From: JACDAN01 sp963721345 | GTDB taxonomy: Bacteria > Actinomycetota > Thermoleophilia > Gaiellales > Gaiellaceae | Length of the DNA: 64,000 nt | NCBI GenBank assembly: GCA_963721345.1 | Contig: CAVRIT010000001.1 | Location: 124,001-188,000 of the forward strand | Direction of reading: 5' to 3' | In this document: positions 16,602-25,617 of the stretch, piece by piece | Numbering within the stretch: the stretch's first letter is position 1 | How the letters are laid out: the number at the start of each line of letters is the position of its first letter | Position numbers and translations under genes: made by a program | The notes under the pieces: model-generated | The model's database searches: none | The model's input: the letters and a program-made list of their open reading frames with translations, nothing else | Told to the model about the DNA's origin: nothing

Positions 16602-18226
16602 GCGACGCGTTCGACTGCGCGCAGGCGGCCGGCACCTAACAGGTGTGGGCGCTCCACGTATAGGGCCTCTAGCGCCGCGACGACGCGAGGACAGAACTGC
16701 GTGCCCGCGTTCAGGTGCAGCTCGCCGAGCGCGTCGATCACGTTCCGCCCGCTGCGATACGGGCGGTCGCTCGTGATCGCGTCGAAGGCGTCGGCGACGA
16801 GCACAATCCGTGCCGGGAGCGGAATCCCCTCGCCGGACATCCCGTCCGGATAGCCCTTCCCGTCGATGCGCTCGTGGCTCGAGCGCGCGATCTCGAGCAC
16901 GATCGGAGACAGGCCGATCCCGGCGAGGATGTGCTCGGAGACGAGCGGGTGCCGGCGCATCACCTGCCACTCCTCGTCGGAGAGGGGGCCGGGCTTGTGC
17001 AGGATCGACTCGGGAATCCCGATCTTGCCGATGTCGTGGAGCAGCGCACCGATCTCGATCGCGTCGAGATCCGTTCCGGAGTAGCCCAGCTTCTTCGCGA
17101 GCTCGACGGCCAGCTCGGCCACGCGCTCGGTGTGCTCGCCGGTCGACCCGTCCTTCGCCTCGATGCTGCGACACAGCGCGGCGATGGTGGCGAGGTGCTG
17201 CTTGCGTACCTCCTCGATCAACTCAGCGCTCTCGAGTGCCGTCGCGAGCTGGGGAAGGATCGCCTCGCGGAGGCGCTCCCACCGTTCCCGGTCTGAGAGC
17301 TCACGCTCGTCCAGGACGAGCGTCCCGACGTGCGTTCCTCCAGCGACGAGCGGGAAGCCCTCGATGTGGCCGGCGCCGCGCAAGCGCACCGGGATACCGG
17401 TGAGGTTCCCAAGCTGCATCTCGGCGTAGGCGACGAGGGCAGCCCGATCGTGCCCCGACGCGGCGAGACCGCCGGTGAACTCGAACAGCACCTTCAGGTC
17501 GCTGTTCGCGAGCTGCAGCTCCTCGTTCGCCTGGCGTACCTCCTCGACGGAATCCCGCGTCCGCGCGATGTACTGGCGGATCGAGAACATCAGCAGCGCT
17601 GGCGGGAGACCGAAGGCGAGCATGCCGATCAGGCCGGCTTCCTCGAAGGCGACCGTGGTCGCCAGCGCCAGGGGGCCGGATACGAGGTAGTAGGGCGTGA
17701 ACCAGCGGAAGCGCTCGCGCCAGACCGCGCGGATCGAAAGGTCTTCCGCGATGCTCATCGCCGCGCTCAGCAGGCCGATGTTCACGGCCATGAAGAGGAC
17801 GCCTGCGATCGTCGCGGGCACGAGTCGTGCCTGGGTCGTCCACTCGGCGGCTCCGAGGACGTGGTAGCCGCCGACCGCGACCGCCGCGGCCAGCGACAGG
17901 TTCGCCGCGTTGAACGCCGCACGATCGAGCCGGCCGCGCTGAACGAACAGGTTGACGATCGCGACAAGCATTGCCGCGATCATCCCCGCGCCTGGGCCGA
18001 GAGCGAAGCCCGTCGCGAGAATCCCCATCCCGGAGAAGCTCAGCGCGCCGCGACCGTAGATCTCGACGGCCGCGAGCTGGAGCGCGACCGCCAGGCCGGC
18101 GAAGATCAGGAGCTCGCCGGGATGCTCGGAGAACGCGGCCCAGGCGTCGCCTGCCAGGAGCACAAAGACTGCGCTGGCCGCCGAAACGACCAGAGTGATC
18201 AGCGCGTTGACGCGGGTGGCATCCAT
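16598..18226 (-). CDS. Membrane HD-GYP protein (c-di-GMP phosphodiesterase type) 1
   Basis: A 542-residue protein: about six to eight N-terminal membrane segments (residues 8-215), a coiled linker (VEEVRQANEELQLANSDLK), a GAF-like domain (about 245-335) and an HD-GYP domain. The HD pair is His397-Asp398 in LLHDIGKIGIP, RRHPLVSEHIL is intact, and the signature is SHERIDGKGYPDG with GYP at 458-460; the first His of the usual HH pair is Ser. HD-GYP enzymes hydrolyse c-di-GMP to pGpG or GMP. ATG 18226 lies 10 bp after the subtilase stop and no clear RBS is seen, so it is probably translationally coupled to that gene. Confidence 0.88.
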   Translation of the reverse strand: MDATRVNALITLVVSAASAVFVLLAGDAWAAFSEHPGELLIFAGLAVALQLAAVEIYGRGALSFSGMGILATGFALGPGAGMIAAMLVAIVNLFVQRGRLDRAAFNAANLSLAAAVAVGGYHVLGAAEWTTQARLVPATIAGVLFMAVNIGLLSAAMSIAEDLSIRAVWRERFRWFTPYYLVSGPLALATTVAFEEAGLIGMLAFGLPPALLMFSIRQYIARTRDSVEEVRQANEELQLANSDLKVLFEFTGGLAASGHDRAALVAYAEMQLGNLTGIPVRLRGAGHIEGFPLVAGGTHVGTLVLDERELSDRERWERLREAILPQLATALESAELIEEVRKQHLATIAALCRSIEAKDGSTGEHTERVAELAVELAKKLGYSGTDLDAIEIGALLHDIGKIGIPESILHKPGPLSDEEWQVMRRHPLVSEHILAGIGLSPIVLEIARSSHERIDGKGYPDGMSGEGIPLPARIVLVADAFDAITSDRPYRSGRNVIDALGELHLNAGTQFCPRVVAALEALYVERPHLLGAGRLRAVERVA

Positions 18227-18236
18227 TGCCGGCCGC

Positions 18237-19764
18237 TCAGTCCCAGACGTCGAACGAGTTCCAGGTTGCAGCCGCGTTCCACGTGGCCGCGGCGTTCCAG
18301 GTTGCGGCGGCGTTCCAGGTGGCGGCTGCGTTCCACGTCGCTGCGGCATCCCATGTCGCCGCCGCATCGAGCGCCACGCCGTTCGCGTCGACCAGTCCGT
18401 AGATCGAAGGCTTCACGCCGGGGTTGGCCGAACCGGGAGTGCCGGTGTACGCGACGGCCTGCGCCAGATCGAGCCTGCGCATGCTCCCGGAGACCGAGCG
18501 TGAGCGCTCGGTGAGGAGCCACTTGACCTGGTTCGGCGTGTATTCGGGGTTCTGCTGGAGCACGATCGCCGCGGCCGCCGCGACCTGCGGCGCTGAGAAC
18601 GACGTGCCGTTCATCGCGACGTAGCCGGGCTGCGACGACGTTCGTCAGGAAGGCGCCTTGCGCCGCGAGCGTCGTGTTGGCGGGCAGCGGTGCGACGATC
18701 TGCCGACCGGGCGCGACGAGCTCCGGCTTGTCGTAGCCGTCGAGCGTCCGTCCGCTGGACGACCAGCTCGGAATGACATCGTCCGACTCGTCCAGGGTGC
18801 CCGACACATCGAGCGCGCCGACCGTGATCGCGAAGGGGTCGTTCGCCGGGGCGTGGGAAGCAGAGTCCGGCCCCCGGTTCCCGGAGGACACGACGACGAC
18901 GATGCCGTTGTGCCAGAGCCGCTCGACGGCCGTGTCGAGCATGTTTGTCAGGTACGAGCTCTCAACTGCCTCGTTCAGCGAGAGGTTGACGACGCGGATG
19001 TTGTGCGTTCGTCCGTTCGCGAGCACCCAGTCCAGGGCCGCGATCACGTCGCTCGTGTACACGCCGTCGGAGCGGGAGACGTTGAGCGAGTAGATCGTCG
19101 CTCCGGGCGCGATGCCCTTGTAGCGGCCGTCTGCGCTCGATCCGCCGGCGACGGCCGAGACGAACGTGCCGTGTCCGACGGTGTCCGGTGGAGCGGTCGT
19201 CTGCGTTCCGAACGGGACTGTGACGAGGCGCGTTCCGAGATCGGCGTGCTGAGTGGCGCCACTGTCGACTACGGCGATGCCGAGGCCTTCGCCGCGCAAG
19301 CCGCGCGCCCAGGCCGCGGGCGCGCCGACAACGTTCGGGTAGAGCGTCGCGAGGGCGGAATCGACCGCCGCGGTGCCGGCTGACCCTGAGCCCGAGGCCG
19401 TGACCTGCATCGGGGCGTCCGCTGCGACGAATGAGATCTCCTGACTGCGCAGGAGCTTGAGGAGCTCGGCCGCGGTGATCTTGAGGCTGTCGCCCTCGAC
19501 CACGTCGAGGTCGCGGTACAGCTGGAACGAAGCGGTAGCCCTCGCGCGCTCGGCGTGACCTGCGGCGATCACGCGCATCGGCGTGAAGGGGGTGGCGAGC
19601 GGGGAGCTCAGGGCGGTCTGGAGTGACGCGTCGAGCTTGGTGTCGATGAGCACGCTCAGCGGCGCAGTAGTCGCTGCTGTCGCCGGCGCTGCGGTCACCG
19701 CAGCCGCTGCAATCACTACGACCACCACTCGACACACCCACCACCGCAGTGGAACTTGCCGCAT
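18237..19764 (-). pseudogene. Secreted subtilase (S8) with NAAATW tail repeats; apparent frameshift
   Basis: An exported subtilisin-like serine protease. The N-terminus (WVCRVVVVVIAAAAVTAAPA) is a signal peptide, followed by a propeptide-like region and the catalytic domain with Asp167 (VVDSGATQH), His198 (GHGTFVSAVAGG), the SSGNRGP oxyanion region and the Ser motif NGTSFSAPQVA. The Ser motif is in another frame: around 18628-18635 one extra base shifts the reading, and removing it restores VV-QPGYVAMNGTSF. The C-terminus carries six 6-residue [N/D]AAATW repeats. Export and protease activity are expected if the indel is a sequencing error. It has an AAAGGAG site only 3 bases from ATG 19764, and HD-GYP protein 1 follows in the same direction. 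Confidence 0.85.
18261..18368 (-). repeat. Six 18-bp tandem repeats encoding [N/D]AAATW
   Basis: Six consecutive 18-bp units encode two DAAATW and four NAAATW hexapeptides at the extreme C-terminus of subtilase 1, followed by NSFDVWD and the stop. The DNA units differ at synonymous positions, so the protein pattern is being kept rather than being a recent DNA slippage product. Confidence 0.92.
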
Positions 19765-19799
19765 GCACTCCTTTTGAGGGACTGCACTAAAGGCATAAA

Positions 19800-19813
19800 C
19801 CCCCGAAAGGGGG
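19800..19813 (-). promoter_or_regulatory. 14-nt inverted repeat CCCCC-TTTC-GGGGG upstream of subtilase 1
   Basis: A perfect 5-bp arm/4-nt centre inverted repeat, read on the minus strand as CCCCCTTTCGGGGG, lies 35 bases upstream of the subtilase 1 start and between it and HD-GYP gene 2. The bases after it (TTTATGCC) resemble those after the element at 57133 (AAATGCC). It could be an operator or an RNA hairpin. Confidence 0.5.
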
Positions 19814-19828
19814 AAACCGCGGTACTGG

Positions 19829-21628
19829 CTAAGCCGTGACGGCCTTCAACCTCGGCTCGAGCGATGCCTCCGGAGCATCCGCGAGGGCGAGGCCGATGGT
19901 GTCCAGGCGAGATCGTGCGGCGGCCAGGACGTGCGACGGGGGCTGGTCGGCTCCGCCGACGACGAGAAAGCCGACGAGCGCGCTGTTCTCCCGCCGCAAG
20001 GGCAGCGCCACGGACGCACCGACCCGCCCGAGCTCGCCGCCGTCGTCGACGATCACGTCCTGATCGGACTCGGCGGCACGCAGGAGCCAGCTCGTCAGCT
20101 CGGCAACCGGGACGCCGCTCGAGCCGTGCGTCAATTCGATCGTGCCGCTCGTGCCGTCCTCGTGCCAGGCGACGAGCAGCGCGTACTGCTGCGGCCACGC
20201 CGTCTCGAACGCCTCTGCGAGGCGGAAGAAGAGCTGCGACCGATCGCGGGGCTCGGCCAGGGCGGAGTCGAGGGAACGACCGAGCCGTGCAGCGCGGCGG
20301 CGGCTGAGCCACCAGAGCGCGCTGCCGGCGACCGCGATTGCGAGACCCGCTGCGGTCAGCTCGACGAGGGCGAGCCCGAGTCCGACAAGCGCCACCGCCG
20401 CGCCGAGCAGACCGAGCAGCTCGGGGCGACGACGGAGATCGCGGAATGACTGCCGAGGAGCGGCTCCAACGGATGCCGGTTGCAGTGAGGCAAGCTCGTC
20501 GGCCGTCAGGACGTCCTCCGGACGCTGTCCGCGACGGACGGCGACAAATGCTTTCGTGATCGCGGGGTGGAACTGCGTGCCCGCGTTCTGCTCGAGCTCG
20601 GCGAAGGCCTCCTCGTCTGTCAACCGGCCCCGGAACGGCCGGTCGGAGGTCATGGCGTCGAACGCGTCCGCGACGATCAGGATGTGCGCGGCCAGCGGGA
20701 CGTCGTCGCCGCGCGCACCGTAGTAGCCCGAGCCGTCGAACCGCTCTCGGTGATACTCGACGGCCTTCGCCTGCTGGGCGGCGAAGCGGAAGCGCTGCAA
20801 CAGCCGGGCCGATAGCCGCGGCGCCCTTCGCACTGCCTCCCAGTCATTGGTGTTGAGAAGGCCGGTCTTCCGCAGGATGGCGGCGTCGACCGCGACTTTG
20901 CCGAGATCGTGGAGGCGACCCGCCCACCAAAGCCTCTGTGCCTCGGTCCGCGGGAGCCCAAGGGCCTCCGCAAGCTCGCGCACATACTCCGCAACGCGGA
21001 CCGAGTGCCGAAAGGTCGAGGGGTCGCGCTCGTCCACGAGGTTGGCGAAGGTCTCGAGCGCCGAGGCAACCTCGCGCCGAAGCACGATCGTCCGGCTGTA
21101 GAGCTGCTCGATCAGGATCAGTCCCGGAACGAGCAGCGCGGCGTTCCAGAGGTTCGCGTCGATCGCCACCGCCGTCGCGGCACCGAGGGCGATTTCCGCG
21201 CCGGCGGGAAGCAGGTCCGGGTCGAAAGAGGCCGCGCCGGACGCGAGCTTCGTGAGCAGCGTCTTGACGGCGACGAACGCGATCCCGAGCAGCGCGAGCC
21301 CCATGAGGTCGTCGGGGAGCGCAATCGAGCCCGTATTCGAGCCGGCGAGGAGGTACGCGGAGCCGCCGGCGAATGCCGCGCCGCCGAGCGAGCCCGCCCG
21401 CACCGCGCTCTCGCGCCAGCCGTCACCCTGGAAGCGGCGCACCGCGCCGACGGAGAGCGCCGCTACGACCAGCGCCTGCCACGGCCCGAGCAGGATCGCG
21501 GCCGCCACGGCGACCGGAGCCGCCGCCGAGAAGCGGTCATGCTCCTCGTCGGTTCCGAGGTCGCGATCGCGGCGGTGCAGAAGCTCGGCCGCGATCAGGG
21601 CAGCAGCGTAGAGCAGCAAGTCCCGCAT
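19829..21628 (-). CDS. Membrane HD-GYP-like protein 2 with degenerate active site and GAF-like tail
   Basis: A 599-residue protein: N-terminal membrane region (about residues 1-175), HD-GYP-like domain (about 190-380), two further membrane helices (about 405-445, LLGLLGAAVALVGLGLALV) and a C-terminal GAF-like domain. The HD pair is His240-Asp241 in LHDLGK, but the conserved HP is replaced (RRAPRLSARLL), the HH pair is YH (EYHRERFDGSG), and GYP reads GYY (301-303). Loss of these metal ligands suggests a sensor or altered activity rather than a canonical phosphodiesterase. ATG 21628 is chosen because it is followed directly by the first hydrophobic segment; an open frame continues upstream, antisense to the RNase J gene, and was rejected. 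Confidence 0.85.
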   Translation of the reverse strand: MRDLLLYAAALIAAELLHRRDRDLGTDEEHDRFSAAAPVAVAAAILLGPWQALVVAALSVGAVRRFQGDGWRESAVRAGSLGGAAFAGGSAYLLAGSNTGSIALPDDLMGLALLGIAFVAVKTLLTKLASGAASFDPDLLPAGAEIALGAATAVAIDANLWNAALLVPGLILIEQLYSRTIVLRREVASALETFANLVDERDPSTFRHSVRVAEYVRELAEALGLPRTEAQRLWWAGRLHDLGKVAVDAAILRKTGLLNTNDWEAVRRAPRLSARLLQRFRFAAQQAKAVEYHRERFDGSGYYGARGDDVPLAAHILIVADAFDAMTSDRPFRGRLTDEEAFAELEQNAGTQFHPAITKAFVAVRRGQRPEDVLTADELASLQPASVGAAPRQSFRDLRRRPELLGLLGAAVALVGLGLALVELTAAGLAIAVAGSALWWLSRRRAARLGRSLDSALAEPRDRSQLFFRLAEAFETAWPQQYALLVAWHEDGTSGTIELTHGSSGVPVAELTSWLLRAAESDQDVIVDDGGELGRVGASVALPLRRENSALVGFLVVGGADQPPSHVLAAARSRLDTIGLALADAPEASLEPRLKAVTA

Positions 21629-21657
21629 ATCGCACAGAATCGGCCCGAACCGCGCAT

Positions 21658-21671
21658 CCCTTAAACGGGGG
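21658..21671 (-). promoter_or_regulatory. Imperfect copy of the 14-nt element upstream of HD-GYP gene 2
   Basis: On the minus strand this reads CCCCC-GTTT-AAGGG followed by ATGC, 29 bases before the HD-GYP 2 start. Only three arm positions pair, but the 5-4-5 layout and trailing ATGC match the other copies, so it may be a degenerate member. Confidence 0.3.
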
Positions 21672-21700
21672 AGAGGCGGGGACGCTCCTAGAATGCCCCG

Positions 21701-23356
21701 GTGAGCGAGACTCTGCGGATCATTCCCCTCGGCGGTGTCGGAGAGGTCGGGAAGAACATGACCGTCTTCGAGCTCGGCGACGACATCGTGGTCGTCGATG
21801 CCGGGCTCGCGTTCCCGCGTGACGAGCATCTCGGCGTCGATCTGATTCTCCCGGACGTCGGGTATCTCGCCGAGCGGCGCGATCGCGTCCGGGCCGTGAT
21901 CCTGACGCACGCGCACGAGGACCACGTCGGCGCACTCCCGTATCTCCTCCGCGAGGTGAAAGTGCCGGAGGTGTGGGGCACCAAGCTGACGCTGGGCCTC
22001 GCCCAGTCCCGGCTCGACGAGCACGGGCTGCTGCAGGCGGCGGAGCTGAACGAAGCGAAGCCGGAGGAGGGACCAGTCGAGATCGGGCCGTTCCGCGTCG
22101 AGTTCGTGCGCATGGCGCACTCCGTTCCGGACGCCGTCGCCGTCGTGCTCGACAGCGCGGCCGGTCGTGTCGTCGTCACGGGTGACTGGAAGCTCGACCA
22201 CACGCCCGTCGACGGCCTCCGAACCGACGTCGGCCGGCTGGCGGTGCTCGGCAACGAAGGCGTCGACCTCATGCTCGGCGACTCGACGAATGCCGAGCGC
22301 CCGGGCTTCACGGGCTCCGAGCGGCTCGTCGGCGAGGCGTTCGACCAGATCATCCCGCGTCGCCAGGGCCGCGTCCTCGTCGCCTGCTTCGCGTCGAACG
22401 TCCATCGGATGCAGCAGGCGATCGACGTCGCCATGCGCGTCGGGCGCAAAGTGAGCGTCGTCGGGCGGTCGATGCGAAAGAACCTGAACATCTCGCGCAG
22501 CCTCGGCTACATCCAGGTGCCCGAGGAGGCGCTGATCCGGCCGAACGAGCTGGACAACTACGCCCCGCACGAGGTGCTGATCCTCTGCACGGGCAGCCAG
22601 GGAGAGCCGATGTCGGCTCTGACCCGGATCGCGTACAACGACCATCCGGCGGTGAAGGTCGACCGTGGCGACACCGTGATCATCTCGGCCCGCGCCGTCC
22701 CCGGAAACGAGCTCCGCGTACACGATTCGATCAACCAGCTCGCGAAGGCCGGCGCCGAGGTGCTCCACCAGGAGATCGCGCCCGTCCACGTCTCCGGCCA
22801 CGGGCACGCCGAGGAACTGCGAACCATGCTCGGCCTAGTGCGCCCGAAGGCCGTGATGCCGGTGCACGGCGAGTTCCGCATGCTCGCTGCGCATGCGCGC
22901 CTGGCGCAGGAGAGCGGCGTGCCGGCGGACTCGATCATCCTCCCCGAGAACGGCTCCGTCATCGAGCTCTCGCGGAGCGGTGCGCGCCTCGTCGACAAGA
23001 TCGACACGGGCGTCACCTTCGTCGACGGCCTCGGCGTGGGGGACGTGCAGGACGTCGCTTTGCGCGACCGCCGCCACCTCTCCGAGGACGGCGTCCTGAT
23101 CATCGTCGCGACAGTGGGCGGCTCGAACGGCGTGCCGACCAGCCGGCCGGAGGTGATCGCTCGCGGTCTCAGCGAGCAGGAACCGCTGCTCGACGAGATG
23201 CAACAGGAAGCCGACCGAGTCCTGCGCGACCTCGGCGCACAGCGGATCTCCGAGATCAAGCTCATCCAAGAGCACCTTCACGACGCAATCGCGCAGCTGA
23301 TCTACGACAGAACGGGGAGGCGCCCCATGATCCTCCCCGTCATAGTCGAGGTATGA
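21701..23356 (+). CDS. rnj: Ribonuclease J
   Basis: RNase J is a metallo-beta-lactamase-fold 5'-3' exo/endoribonuclease central to mRNA decay and rRNA maturation. The 551-residue product has LGGVGEVGKNM, the zinc motif HAHEDHVGALPY (from His70), GDWKLDHTPVDG, GDSTNAERPGFTGSE, and the beta-CASP region with GRSMRKNLNI, CTGSQGEP and HVSGHGHAEEL. Start is GTG 21701. In many Actinobacteria rnj directly follows dapA; here the two are separated by the minus-strand subtilase/HD-GYP block. The stop overlaps the next gene by 4 bp. Confidence 0.96.
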   Translation: MSETLRIIPLGGVGEVGKNMTVFELGDDIVVVDAGLAFPRDEHLGVDLILPDVGYLAERRDRVRAVILTHAHEDHVGALPYLLREVKVPEVWGTKLTLGLAQSRLDEHGLLQAAELNEAKPEEGPVEIGPFRVEFVRMAHSVPDAVAVVLDSAAGRVVVTGDWKLDHTPVDGLRTDVGRLAVLGNEGVDLMLGDSTNAERPGFTGSERLVGEAFDQIIPRRQGRVLVACFASNVHRMQQAIDVAMRVGRKVSVVGRSMRKNLNISRSLGYIQVPEEALIRPNELDNYAPHEVLILCTGSQGEPMSALTRIAYNDHPAVKVDRGDTVIISARAVPGNELRVHDSINQLAKAGAEVLHQEIAPVHVSGHGHAEELRTMLGLVRPKAVMPVHGEFRMLAAHARLAQESGVPADSIILPENGSVIELSRSGARLVDKIDTGVTFVDGLGVGDVQDVALRDRRHLSEDGVLIIVATVGGSNGVPTSRPEVIARGLSEQEPLLDEMQQEADRVLRDLGAQRISEIKLIQEHLHDAIAQLIYDRTGRRPMILPVIVEV

Positions 23357-23892
23357 ACACAAGCTGGGCGGAAGCACTGAGGGAGAACGCTGCCGAGGAG
23401 GCCACAGCCCGCCGGTTGATCGCGCAGCTCACGGCCTGCGAGGTCGCCGCGCTCTCCTTCTGCCGCCTCTTGGAACGCTGGGCGCGGGGTGAGGCGCAGC
23501 CCGCGACACCCGGCAGGCGGCAGGCTGCGCTACGCCGCGCCGCGGACCGAGCGGAGACGGCGCTGACCGGCCTGGAGCGCCCGCTCGGCCGCTACCTGCT
23601 GGAGCTCCAGCCCGAGCGCGCCGAGGGTCGCTCCTGGTACGGCGAGCCGGGCGCCGCGGAGCTGATGGAGTGGGCCCCCGTGCTGCATCGAGCCGGTGTC
23701 GTCGTCGCCCCACATCGCGTGACGCACGCCTACCTCGAGCTCGCTGTGCTGATCAGGGCGCTCGAGGGGCTCACGTCTTCCGTCCGGCTGGGAACCGCGC
23801 CGGACCGGTCGTCGCTCTGGGCGGGGCTGTTCGACCTGCGCGAGAATCTGCTCGACGGCGCTCTGGACGATCTCCGCGCGCTTGCGGCCTAG
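23353..23892 (+). CDS. Hypothetical protein, all-helical
   Basis: A 179-residue protein with no family I recognise. It is predicted almost entirely helical, rich in Ala, Leu, Arg and Glu, with no signal peptide or membrane segment. It is coupled to rnj (ATGA overlap) and its last 11 bp overlap the ribokinase-like gene. Codon use is like its neighbours, which supports a real gene. Confidence 0.6.
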   Translation: MNTSWAEALRENAAEEATARRLIAQLTACEVAALSFCRLLERWARGEAQPATPGRRQAALRRAADRAETALTGLERPLGRYLLELQPERAEGRSWYGEPGAAELMEWAPVLHRAGVVVAPHRVTHAYLELAVLIRALEGLTSSVRLGTAPDRSSLWAGLFDLRENLLDGALDDLRALAA

Positions 23893-24676
23893 CCTTTCCG
23901 TTGTCGGCTCGGCGAACCTCGATCTGAGCGCCCGCGTCGCGCGATTGCCCAGGCCCGGGGAGACGGTGACGAACGCCACGCTCCTGCGGGCGCCGGGCGG
24001 CAAGGGGGCGAACCAGGCAGTCGGCGCGGCTCGGCTCGGCGCAGACGTCAGCTTCTTCGGCGCCGTGGGCGAGGACGAGTTCGCCGAGCCCGCCCTTGCC
24101 GGGCTGCGCGAAGCCGGCGTCGAGCTCGAGGTCGACCGGCGCGGCGACACCGGGATCGCCCTGATCCTCGTGGACGAGCAAGGGGAGAACGAGATCGTCG
24201 TCGTTCCCGGGGCGAACGCCACGGTGGACGCCGTAGCGAGCGGGAACGTCATCTGCCAGCTGGAGATCCCGCTGGAGACCGTCGAGGCGAACGCGGCTGC
24301 GGCGGACTGGTTCTGCCTGAACGCGGCACCCGCCAAGCCCGTGGACGTCCTGCCTGACCTGCTCGTCGTCAACCGGTACGAATACGAGGTGAACTCGCAC
24401 GGGAAGCTCGTCGCGCTGACCATGGGGGAGGAGGGCGCGATGCTGCTCGAGAACGGCGTCGAGGTCGTACGTGCGAAGCCGCCGAAGGTCAACGCGGTGG
24501 ACGGCACGGCGGCGGGCGACGCCTTCACCGCCTGCCTCGTCGTCTCTCACCTCGAGGGGCGCGACTGGGAGGAGGCGCTGAAGCGAGCCTGCGCCGCAGG
24601 CGCGATCGCCGCATCTCGACCGGGCGCCCAACCCTCGCTCCCGACCTCCGCCGAGGTGGACGAGATCCTTGGCTGA
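23882..24676 (+). CDS. rbsK: PfkB-family carbohydrate kinase (ribokinase-like)
   Basis: The 264-residue protein has the PfkB N-terminal signature PGGKGANQAVGAARLG, DTGIALILVDEQGEN, PGAN, and the catalytic loop DGTAAGDAF with the base Asp. It is about 40 residues shorter than typical ribokinase, with the region between PGAN and NRYEYE compressed. Start is TTG 23882, overlapping the upstream gene by 11 bp. It overlaps the nucleoside hydrolase gene by 8 bp, so the pair likely converts nucleoside to base plus ribose and then ribose-5-phosphate. Confidence 0.88.
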   Translation: MRPSLSVVGSANLDLSARVARLPRPGETVTNATLLRAPGGKGANQAVGAARLGADVSFFGAVGEDEFAEPALAGLREAGVELEVDRRGDTGIALILVDEQGENEIVVVPGANATVDAVASGNVICQLEIPLETVEANAAAADWFCLNAAPAKPVDVLPDLLVVNRYEYEVNSHGKLVALTMGEEGAMLLENGVEVVRAKPPKVNAVDGTAAGDAFTACLVVSHLEGRDWEEALKRACAAGAIAASRPGAQPSLPTSAEVDEILG

Positions 24677-25583
24677 GCGGATCCTGATCGACTGCGATCC
24701 CGGGCACGACGACGCGATCGCGATCCTGTTGGCGCTCGGGAGCCCGGAGGTCGAGCTGGTCGGCGTGACGACCGTCGCGGGGAACCAGACGCTCGAGAAG
24801 ACGACCGCGAACGCGATCCGGGTCCTCGACTTCGCCGGACGGGACGACATCCCGGTCGCCGTCGGCGCGAACCGTCCTCTCCTCCGCGAGCCGTTCGTCG
24901 CGGCCTATGTCCACGGAGAGACGGGCCTCGACGGGCCCGACCTGCCGCCGCCGCAGCGCGAGCCGATCGAGCAGCACGCGATCGACTTCCTCGCCGAGCA
25001 CGCCGACGGAGCGACGCTCGTCCCGATCGGCCCGCTGACGAACATCGCGCTGCTGCTCGCGAAGCATCCCGAGGTGAAGCCGCGCCGCATCGTCCTGATG
25101 GGGGGTGCGATCAACCTGGGGAACGTCACGCCGGCCGCGGAGTTCAACATCTGGGCCGACCCGGAGGCCGCGGCGCGAGTCTTCGCCTCCGGCATCGACG
25201 TGACGATGATCGGCCTCGACGTCACGCACGCCGCGCTGCTGATGGACGACGACGCCGAGCAGCTGCGCGCCTCCGGCCGCACCGGGCGCATGGTGGCCGA
25301 GCTGTACGACTTCTTCCACCGCTTCCACGCCGACACGTACGGCTTCGGCGGCTCGCCGATCCACGACGCGGTCGCTGTCGCCCATCTCTTTCGCCCCGAC
25401 CTCGTCGAGACCAAGCACTGCCAGGTCGCAATCGAGTGCGACTCCGAGCTCACCCGCGGGAGAACCGTCGTCGACGTCTACAACCGAACCGGGGAGGCGG
25501 AGCCGAACGCGCACGTCGGCGTCGGAGTCGACGGACGAGGCTTCATCGAGCTCCTGCTCGAGCGTTTGCCAACCCTCGACTAG
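24669..25583 (+). CDS. Inosine-uridine preferring nucleoside hydrolase family
   Basis: Nucleoside hydrolases split N-glycosidic bonds of ribonucleosides. The 304-residue protein has the calcium-binding signature DCDPGHDDAIAIL at the N-terminus, TVAGNQTLEKTTANA, the IGPLTNIALL and MGGAIN motifs, EFNIWADPEAA and the catalytic-site HDAVAVAHL. Start is TTG 24669, overlapping the kinase gene. Together with the kinase and the BMP-type ABC importer from 27.9 kb it forms a plausible nucleoside uptake and salvage module. Confidence 0.93.
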   Translation: MAERILIDCDPGHDDAIAILLALGSPEVELVGVTTVAGNQTLEKTTANAIRVLDFAGRDDIPVAVGANRPLLREPFVAAYVHGETGLDGPDLPPPQREPIEQHAIDFLAEHADGATLVPIGPLTNIALLLAKHPEVKPRRIVLMGGAINLGNVTPAAEFNIWADPEAAARVFASGIDVTMIGLDVTHAALLMDDDAEQLRASGRTGRMVAELYDFFHRFHADTYGFGGSPIHDAVAVAHLFRPDLVETKHCQVAIECDSELTRGRTVVDVYNRTGEAEPNAHVGVGVDGRGFIELLLERLPTLD

Positions 25584-25617
25584 AGGGGTCGCCGTCCGGG
25601 CGTAGAACGAGACGCCC

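Noticed and set aside
18261..18368. CRISPR-like array
   Set aside because: The repeats are in-frame, contiguous and without spacers, and encode a protein tail; the same holds for 56801-56920.
21629..22807. Upstream extension of HD-GYP gene 2 to a 992-residue protein
   Set aside because: The extra N-terminal 393 residues are antisense to RNase J and have no motif; ATG 21628 begins at the first hydrophobic helix.
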